DNA from: RGIG8244 sp045592785
GTDB lineage: Bacteria > Verrucomicrobiota > Lentisphaeria > Victivallales > UBA1829
Reading direction: 5' to 3'
NCBI GenBank assembly: GCA_045592785.1
Contig: JAZNVL010000033.1
Coordinates: 1 to 19,455 of the forward strand
DNA length: 19,455 nucleotides
Shown here: in pieces, positions 15,401 through 19,455 of the stretch
Layout: each line of letters opens with the position of its first letter
Position numbering within the stretch: the first letter of the stretch is position 1
Made by a program: the position numbers and the translations under genes
Notes under the pieces: model-generated
What the model saw: only the letters and a program-made list of their open reading frames with translations
Database searches by the model: none
What the model was told of the DNA's origin: nothing

Positions 15401-15949
15401 AACGTGAACATCCTCGTTCTCGACACGGAAGTTTACTCCAACACCGGCGGTCAGTCCTCCAAGGCTACCCCGACCGGCGCTGTTGCCAAGTTCGCTGCAG
15501 GCGGTAAGAAGACCTACAAGAAGAACATGGGCTTCATGTGCATGAGCTATGGTTATGTCTATGTCGCCAGCATTGCTCTCGGTGCCGACCGCAACCAGAC
15601 CCTCAAGGCATTCCGCGAAGCTGAAGCCTACAACGGCCCCTCCATCATCTTCGCGTACGCTCCCTGTATCGCTCACGGTATCGACATGAGCAAGACTCAG
15701 ACCGAGCAGAAGCGCGCTGTGGAAGCCGGTTACTGGCCGCTCTACCGCTTCAACCCGGCTGCTGAAGTTCCCTTCAGCTGGGATGCCAAGGCTCCCACCG
15801 GCAGCTATCAGGACTTCATCCGCAGCGAAGGCCGTTACAAAGCCCTCGTCAAGGCGAACCCCGCCGATGCCGAAGCCCTCTATGCTCAGGCGGAAAAAGA
15901 CGCTGCCAAGCGCATGGCGTTCTATCAGGAAGTCGGCAAGCTGATGTAA
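12401..15949 (+). CDS. nifJ: Pyruvate:ferredoxin (flavodoxin) oxidoreductase, single-chain
   Basis: Oxidises pyruvate with CoA to acetyl-CoA and CO2, reducing ferredoxin, in the cytosol of anaerobes. The 1182-residue homodimer-type chain has all domains in order. The N-terminal pyruvate-binding domain carries YALSETAAIYPITPSSTMGEW. Two 4Fe-4S ferredoxin motifs follow, CIQCGICASACP (Cys691/694/697/701) and CTGCGVCLDQCP (Cys746/749/752/756). The proximal cluster ligands are expected at Cys819, Cys822, Cys847 and Cys1089. The thiamine-diphosphate site has GDGWANDIGY (980-989) and the SNTGGQSSKATPTG segment. AAGGAG at 12386-12391 lies 9 nt before the ATG. Codon use is strongly biased to C-ending codons and almost free of TTA, CTA and TCA, unlike the flanking genes, which suggests high expression. 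The gene is monocistronic with a strong terminator. Confidence 0.97.
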   Translation: MPGKINTQDGNYAAAYVAYALSETAAIYPITPSSTMGEWVDQWASEHQKNIWGKEVNVAEMQSEAGAAGAVHGCLAAGSLTTTYTASQGLLLMIPNMYKIAGELLPTVFHVTARALACQSLAIFGDHSDVMACRNTGFAMLCANSVQEEMDLALVAHLATYKAKVPFLQFFDGFRTSHEVHKFEEISYEDIAKLVDNKYIQEFRERALRPEKPITKVGAQNGDVYFQGRETVNKFYNAAPAIVQEYMDKVAAVTGRKYKLFDYVGAEDATDVIVSMGSSCETIEEAIEYLNSTRGTKYGLVKVRLYRPFCTEAFLAALPKTVKRIAVLDRTKEPGAIGEPLYLDVKVAVNDPAITIIGGRYGLSSKEFSPSMVLAVYKHLASANPFHGFTVGITDDVTNTSIPVDEEIFTEPAGTTNCMFYGLGGDGTVGANKTTIKIIGMYTNKDAQAYFAYDSKKSFGLTCSHLRFSDSPIKSTYLITSPDFVSCSTAAYIGRYDLLKGIKEGGTFLLNSHYSNDEVFEHLTRDMQETIINKKVKFYNINAEAIVKNMPGLRGKGANTVMMVAYFKLSGIVPYEQAEEGMKSLNAKTFGKKGQDVVDMNNQLVDMAANACQEVKVPASLDGVSCYVPGKLIPDDAIDFAKKIIEPSMRNEGDSIPVSAMSVDGTLPTGTACLEKRGIAPRVPKWNMANCIQCGICASACPHAAIRTKLISKASLEGAPASFQVKPAVPACDDLQFKLQVYIEDCTGCGVCLDQCPMAKKEGKEALTWSTLEAERAAGENANEKFFDATPDNVMGKNTVATLKGAMLRKPLFEFSGACAGCGETPYVKLMAQLFGENAIIANATGCSSIYGGTFPTIPYTKTKEGRGPAWANSLFEDNAEFGYGMRMAVDSNRQQLKQEVEKVLACDGACEDLKAALSNAMNYWDNSKCEEAIAAQTAAKAAVAKALAGCECPDGKAILSKINELSDYFCDKSVWIIGGDGWANDIGYAGIDHVVAMGKNVNILVLDTEVYSNTGGQSSKATPTGAVAKFAAGGKKTYKKNMGFMCMSYGYVYVASIALGADRNQTLKAFREAEAYNGPSIIFAYAPCIAHGIDMSKTQTEQKRAVEAGYWPLYRFNPAAEVPFSWDAKAPTGSYQDFIRSEGRYKALVKANPADAEALYAQAEKDAAKRMAFYQEVGKLM

Positions 15950-15981
15950 GCCGATCCCCTGTTCAAAGAACTGAACCCGGA

Positions 15982-16017
15982 ACGGGACCGATCCAATGGT
16001 CGGTCCCGTTTTTTTTT
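15982..16017 (+). terminator. Rho-independent terminator of nifJ
   Basis: A stem of about 12 bp (15982-15993 with 15998-16009, one G-U pair) with a 4-nt loop is followed by nine T at 16009-16017. It starts 33 nt after the nifJ stop. Confidence 0.94.
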
Positions 16018-16028
16018 GTACAGATCCC

Positions 16029-16056
16029 TTGAAAAAAGAGGTGCGTGTGCTATATT
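16029..16056 (+). promoter_or_regulatory. Predicted promoter of the glycerol-1-phosphate dehydrogenase gene
   Basis: TTGAAA (16029-16034), a 16-bp spacer and TATATT (16051-16056), with TGC directly before the -10 and AAC after it, nearly the same string as at 1729-1740. It lies between the nifJ terminator and the AGAAGGAG ribosome site. Confidence 0.68.
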
Positions 16057-16098
16057 AACTCCGGAGTTTACAAACATTTTTGAGAAGGAGTGAATCTT

Positions 16099-17385
16099 AT
16101 GAGTATGCCTGAAATCCCCATCCCCGAAGGGCTGGATACCAAACGGTTTTTGCTGTCGGATGATGCCCTCACGTATCTGCCGGAATTTCTGAAAGAAGTC
16201 TTCCCCGGGAAGTCCGTCTGGCTGGTCGCGGATGACAACACATGGAAAGCCGCCGGTGCCCGGGCGAAGGAATATCTGACTGCCGCCGGAATGACGCTGG
16301 AAAAAGAATATATCTTCCCCGGAACGCCCAAACTGCATCCGGAATATGATCACTCGGTCATGCTCGCCGGGATCATGCCGGAAAACTGCGTGCCGGTCTC
16401 CATCGGGTCCGGTGTGGTCAATGACCTGGTCAAGTGTGCATCCGGCATCAAAGAAGTGCCCTACTGCTGCGTGCCGACCGCCTGTTCTGTGGATGGTTAT
16501 ACGGCTTCCGGTGCCGCCCTCTCCAAAAACGGCACGAAACAGACCGTCAAATGCCCGCCCCCGTGGGCTGTCTGCGCAGACAGCAGCATCCTGATGACGG
16601 CGCCCCCTGAAATGCTCGCTTCCGGTTACGCTGACCTGCTTACCAAGATCCCCGCCGGTGCCGACTGGATCATTGCCGATGAACTGGATGAAGACCCCAT
16701 CCGGGAGGATGTCTGGACGCTGATTCAGGGGAATATCCGTAAGTGGGTGTCCGATGATAAAGATCTGCTGAACATCTTTGAGGGCCTCGCCGCCACCGGT
16801 TATGCCATGCAGATGTTCAAGGACAGCCGTCCCGCGTCCGGCGCCGAACACCTTTTCAGCCACATCTGGGAAATGGAAGGGCTGATGTATAACGGCGAAG
16901 ACGTCTCCCACGGATTCAAAGTCGGTGTTGGCTTGCTCGCCTCCACCCTGCTGCATGAATATATCCTGGAAAACGATATCGATGAGATCGAACTGCCGGA
17001 AGGTCTGACCCGCGCCGAACGGGAAGCCGAGATCGATGAACTGCTCAAGAAGGGCTGCTACGGTTCCGCACCCCGGGAAACCGCCCTCAAAAAGTTCAAG
17101 GAAGGCAGAGATCTGACCGTCCGCCGGAACGAGATCCGCGCCTGCTGGAAACGTTTGCAGGAACGCCTGAAAGGACAGTGCATCTCGTACAACGGGCTGC
17201 GGGAAATGCTGAAGAATGCCGGCTGCCCCGTCACCGCCGCCGGGATCGGACTGGATCGGGAACAGTTCCTCCATGGTATCCGGACCGCACAGCTGATCCG
17301 GATCCGCTACACCGTGCTGGATTTCCTCTACGAAGCCGGCCTTCTGGAAGACGCTATGAAGAAACTGGACATCATGGTCAAGTAA
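16099..17385 (+). CDS. sn-Glycerol-1-phosphate dehydrogenase (EgsA/AraM family)
   Basis: Predicted to reduce dihydroxyacetone phosphate with NAD(P)H to sn-glycerol-1-phosphate, the archaeal-type glycerophosphate enantiomer also made by some bacteria (AraM of Bacillus). The iron-ADH fold is visible: nucleotide-binding SIGSGVVNDLVK (101-112), VPTACSVDGYTASGAAL (125-141), GYADLLTKIPAGADW with metal ligand Asp179, SGAEHLFSH with His251/His255, and SHGFKVG with His271. The length is 428 residues. ATG at 16099 is preferred because AGAAGGAG (16083-16090) stands 8 nt before it; a GTG at 16090 lies inside that site. No GGGP/heptaprenylglyceryl-phosphate synthase gene is in the window, so the fate of the product is unknown. 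An AraM-like role in sugar metabolism cannot be excluded. Confidence 0.85.
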   Translation: MSMPEIPIPEGLDTKRFLLSDDALTYLPEFLKEVFPGKSVWLVADDNTWKAAGARAKEYLTAAGMTLEKEYIFPGTPKLHPEYDHSVMLAGIMPENCVPVSIGSGVVNDLVKCASGIKEVPYCCVPTACSVDGYTASGAALSKNGTKQTVKCPPPWAVCADSSILMTAPPEMLASGYADLLTKIPAGADWIIADELDEDPIREDVWTLIQGNIRKWVSDDKDLLNIFEGLAATGYAMQMFKDSRPASGAEHLFSHIWEMEGLMYNGEDVSHGFKVGVGLLASTLLHEYILENDIDEIELPEGLTRAEREAEIDELLKKGCYGSAPRETALKKFKEGRDLTVRRNEIRACWKRLQERLKGQCISYNGLREMLKNAGCPVTAAGIGLDREQFLHGIRTAQLIRIRYTVLDFLYEAGLLEDAMKKLDIMVK

Positions 17386-17417
17386 ACAACGATCCGGCGT
17401 ACACGAGCGCACGGCCC

Positions 17418-17538
17418 AGCCCCCCCCCCGGCACCGCTTCGCGGTTCCGGGGGCTTCTGCTTTTTTCGGGGCAGGGCGGCAAAGTGCCGCCGTGTCTGCC
17501 GCCCCGGAAAAAGCAGGGCGCGGTGCTGCGCACCGCGC
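17418..17538. repeat. GC-rich cluster of three strong inverted repeats
   Basis: This fills most of the 249 nt between the dehydrogenase and rpsU. Hairpin A pairs about 17425-17437 with 17441-17453 (one mismatch, ten C in a row at its left arm at 17420-17429). Hairpin B pairs 17456-17472 with 17501-17517 (about 17 bp with two G-U pairs) and holds an inner 7-bp hairpin at 17475-17491. Hairpin C is a perfect 9-bp stem with a 3-nt loop (17518-17538). Hairpin A followed by T6 at 17461-17466 might end dehydrogenase transcripts. No convincing gene lies here. It may be a dispersed palindromic repeat. Confidence 0.6.
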
Positions 17539-17577
17539 GGGCTGTGCCGTGCGCGTCATCCTTGCCTTTCTGTGCAC

Positions 17578-17613
17578 AAAAAAACACCACCGGATCTCTC
17601 CGATGGTGTTTTT
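17578..17613. terminator. Bidirectional terminator between the dehydrogenase and rpsU
   Basis: An 11-bp stem (17584-17594 with 17599-17609) with a 4-nt loop and one mismatch or wobble. On the minus strand it has a GAGA loop and ends in seven T, serving rpsU 22 nt after its stop. On the plus strand it ends in five T and can stop transcription from the dehydrogenase side. Confidence 0.88.
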
Positions 17614-17634
17614 GATTCGCATTGCGAAGGAGGC

Positions 17635-17802
17635 TCAGCCTCTGCGGCGCTGGACGCGACGCTTCTTTTCGCTCGGCTTTTCAAAGTGTCTCCGGTTACG
17701 GAGTTCTTTGAGGGTACCTTCCTTGTCCAGTTTCTTTTTCAGACGGCGGAGGGCGCGTTCGATGGGTTCACCTTTTTTCAGGCGCACTTCTGTTGCTTCC
17801 AT
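17635..17802 (-). CDS. rpsU: Ribosomal protein bS21
   Basis: A 55-residue, very basic protein of the small ribosomal subunit, which in E. coli sits near the 3' end of 16S rRNA and helps initiation. The translation starts MEATEVRLKKGEPIERALRRLKK and goes on with the family pattern L-x-K-E-L-R-x-R-R-x-(F/Y)-E-K-P-S-x-K-x-R-R and an Arg-rich end RRRG. A G-rich ribosome site (AAGGGGGGTG) stands 6 nt before the ATG, close to the anti-Shine-Dalgarno complement. The gene begins 62 nt downstream of the sigma-factor stop on the same strand with no terminator or clear promoter between, so the two are probably co-transcribed. A bidirectional terminator follows. Confidence 0.95.
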   Translation of the reverse strand: MEATEVRLKKGEPIERALRRLKKKLDKEGTLKELRNRRHFEKPSEKKRRVQRRRG

Positions 17803-17864
17803 TGTGTTTCACCCCCCTTCGATGCAGTTGCAAAATTCATATTCTTCATTCTTCTTTCGTCTTA

Positions 17865-19455
17865 TTATTCATTGGTGAAGCTGGCTTCATCGGCGAGCAG
17901 GGCGCGCAGCTTGGTCAGCGCCTGATTCTGGATCTGGCGCACGCGTTCGCGGGTTCTGCCGATTTCCTGGCTGACTTCTTCCAGCGTTTTCGGGCGCTTG
18001 CCGTCCAGACCGAAACGCATCTGCAGGATCATCCGTTCCCGGATATCCAGTTCGCTCAGCAGGGAGATCAGGCGCTTCACGGATTCCACGTCACCCAGAA
18101 TACGGTCCGGCGTCATGGCACCCCGGTCCGGGATGATGTCCTGAAACTCGCCGTCTTCGCCCTGCTGGATGGGATCGTGCAGGGAGAAGGTGCGCAGATC
18201 GGCAAGACGCAGACCGGCAACGGTCCGTTCGCTGTATGCCAGATGTTCTGCAATTTCGGCGTCCGTCGGTTCGCGTCCCAGTTTTTCCGCCAGTTTCATA
18301 CGCACGGACTTGATCTTATTGATCTTACCGGCGGACTGCACCGGAATACGGATCGTGCGGCTCTGGTTGGCAAGAGCGCGGCGCATGGACTGCTTGATCC
18401 ACCACGCGGCGTAGGAACTGAACTTGGCGCCTTTGGCGGGGTCGAATTTTTCCACCGCACGCATCAGACCGATATTCCCTTCGGAGATCAGGTCCAGCAG
18501 CGGAAGACCGAGACCTTTGAAGTCGTGAGCGATCTTCACCACCAGACGCAGGTTCGCCTTGATCAGGGTGGACCGGGCTTCATCGTGGGCGGAGTTGTCT
18601 TCGCCGTGGATCTTTTCCGCCAGGTCAACTTCCTGTTCTTTCGTCACCAGAGAGATCTGACCGATGTCGTGCATATACATTTTCATCGTATCGTTTTTTG
18701 CCACGGAGCCGTGTTTCGCGGCGACTTTTGCGTTTTTCTTATCCAGCTGCGGGTCTTTATCCGGCGTTTCCACCAGCGCGGCAAGGTCGATGTCATTCAC
18801 ATCTTCAATCTCGCCGATTTCTTCCGGTTCTGCATTGACCATAGCAAGCTGCTTTTTTGCCAGTTCCATGGCAAGTGCTTTTTTATCAAGCAGTTTTGCC
18901 TGTTCTTCGGCAGAAAGTGTGTCTTCAAGGTCGACCGGTTCCGTTTCCGGAGCGGGCGCTTTTTCTTTAACCTGTTTGGCAGGTTTCTTTGCTTCTGCCT
19001 TCTTCGGCGCGGGCTCTGCCTTTTTGACAGGTTCCGCTTTCTTTGCCGGTTCCGCTTTTTTCACGGGCTCTGCCTTTTTGACAGGCTCTGCCTCCTTTGC
19101 AGGTTCCGCCTTTTTGACAGGTTCTGCTTTCTTCGCAGGAGCCGCCTTTTTCACGGGTTCTGCTTTCTTGACAGGTTCTGCTTTCTTGGCAGGTTCCGCT
19201 TTCTTGGCAGGTTCCGCTTTCTTCGCGGGTTCCGCCTTCTTCGCAGGAGCCGCCTTTTTCACAGGCTCTGCTTTCTTGACAGGTTCTGCCTTTTTCACGG
19301 GCTCTGCCTTTTTAACAGGTTCCGCTTTCTTGACAGGTTCCGCTTTCTTGACGGGTTCCGCCTTCTTGACAGGTTCTGCCTTTTTCACAGGTTCTGCCTT
19401 TTTCACAGGCTCTGCCTTCTTGACGGGCTCTGCCTTTTTCGCGGGAGCCGCCTTT
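17865..19455 (-). CDS. Sigma-70 family RNA polymerase sigma factor with Lys/Ala/Pro repeat N-terminus (5' end outside window)
   Basis: Directs RNA polymerase to promoters. The frame is open through the right window edge; the GTG at 19406 is internal to the repeat, so the start is not visible. The visible 530 residues have a repeat tail (19008-19455), a charged linker, region 1.2 (DTMKMYMHDIGQISLVT), region 2 (LIKANLRLVVKIAHDF...DLISEGNIGLMRAVEKFDP...FSSYAAWWIKQ), region 3 and region 4 with the HTH (KTLEEVSQEIGRTRERVRQIQNQALTKLR). It is a group 1 or group 2 factor, not an ECF. I do not assign rpoD firmly, because no acidic region 1.1 is visible and the residues aligned with E. coli T440, H455 and E458 are Arg, Gln and Gly. 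rpsU follows 62 nt downstream. Confidence 0.92.
   Translation of the reverse strand, partial: KAAPAKKAEPVKKAEPVKKAEPVKKAEPVKKAEPVKKAEPVKKAEPVKKAEPVKKAEPVKKAEPVKKAAPAKKAEPAKKAEPAKKAEPAKKAEPVKKAEPVKKAAPAKKAEPVKKAEPAKEAEPVKKAEPVKKAEPAKKAEPVKKAEPAPKKAEAKKPAKQVKEKAPAPETEPVDLEDTLSAEEQAKLLDKKALAMELAKKQLAMVNAEPEEIGEIEDVNDIDLAALVETPDKDPQLDKKNAKVAAKHGSVAKNDTMKMYMHDIGQISLVTKEQEVDLAEKIHGEDNSAHDEARSTLIKANLRLVVKIAHDFKGLGLPLLDLISEGNIGLMRAVEKFDPAKGAKFSSYAAWWIKQSMRRALANQSRTIRIPVQSAGKINKIKSVRMKLAEKLGREPTDAEIAEHLAYSERTVAGLRLADLRTFSLHDPIQQGEDGEFQDIIPDRGAMTPDRILGDVESVKRLISLLSELDIRERMILQMRFGLDGKRPKTLEEVSQEIGRTRERVRQIQNQALTKLRALLADEASFTNE
19008..19455 (-). repeat. 18-bp in-frame tandem repeat coding KKA(E/A)P(V/A) units
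   Basis: About 24 full units plus a partial one at the window edge; the array continues outside. Units translate as KKAEPV, KKAEPA or KKAAPA, with one KEAEPV. DNA copies differ at synonymous positions, which suggests an old or gene-converting array rather than a fresh expansion. The boundary on the coding side is the Ala codon at 19008-19010, followed by a degenerate PKKAEAKKPAK stretch. Confidence 0.95.

Noticed and set aside
12320..15676. A 1118-codon open frame on the minus strand opposite nifJ
   Set aside because: It is codon-aligned antisense to nifJ, whose strong codon bias removes antisense stops. The translation is low-complexity Gly/Asp/Val-rich with no recognisable family.
17378..17590. 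A 70-codon minus-strand frame in the GC-rich hairpin region
   Set aside because: It overlaps three inverted repeats and a terminator, has Arg/Gly/Pro-rich composition set by GC content, and lacks a ribosome site.
15925..17622. A 565-codon minus-strand frame opposite the dehydrogenase gene
   Set aside because: It runs antisense through a gene with complete family motifs and through the hairpin cluster and terminator, and shows no family signature.
19008..19455. The 18-bp repeat array as a possible CRISPR
   Set aside because: Units are directly adjacent without spacers and encode an in-frame peptide repeat continuous with the sigma factor.

Overview
The window looks like a chromosomal segment of an anaerobic, Gram-negative bacterium. 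I suspect the PVC group, most likely Lentisphaerota/Victivallales. The clues are the end of a large Ig/FN3-repeat surface protein, secretin-like outer-membrane proteins with two lipoproteins, a pyruvate:ferredoxin oxidoreductase, and a sigma factor with a long Lys/Ala/Pro/Glu repeat tail. The taxonomic call is inference (about 0.5). I see no phage, insertion sequence, CRISPR array, tRNA or rRNA.

Layout. 1-1613: 3' end of a giant repeat surface protein, closed by a strong terminator. 1774-3854: a two-gene unit, a DUF2062 membrane protein overlapping by ATGA with an NSS-family Na+-coupled transporter. 3857-4654 (-): a PHP-type phosphatase, convergent with the transporter and divergent from nagA. 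4852-6003 (+): nagA with its own promoter and terminator. 6082-10728 (-): a four-gene operon of small lipoprotein, secretin-like protein, secretin-like lipoprotein and MarR regulator, with a promoter preceded by helically phased A-tracts. 10851-12125 (-): an LplT-like MFS transporter. 12401-15949 (+): nifJ, encoding PFOR. 16099-17385 (+): a glycerol-1-phosphate dehydrogenase. 17418-17538: a GC-rich cluster of hairpins. 17635-17802 (-): rpsU, ribosomal protein bS21 (55 aa). 17865-19455 (-): a sigma-70 factor cut by the right edge, whose N-terminus is at least 24 copies of a six-residue KKAEPV-type repeat.

How the parts fit. PFOR is the core of fermentative pyruvate metabolism. NagA, the NSS transporter and the PHP enzyme are scavenging or central-metabolism functions. 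The LplT-like transporter and G1P dehydrogenase both point to phospholipid handling. The secretin operon is the least explained part: two diverged, probably duplicated secretin-like proteins with no ATPase, pseudopilin or inner-membrane platform gene beside them. Six of seven recognisable promoters share a TATATT or TACATT -10, five of them with an upstream TG and a 16-bp spacer. The same window encodes a sigma factor that departs from E. coli RpoD at residues that read these elements.
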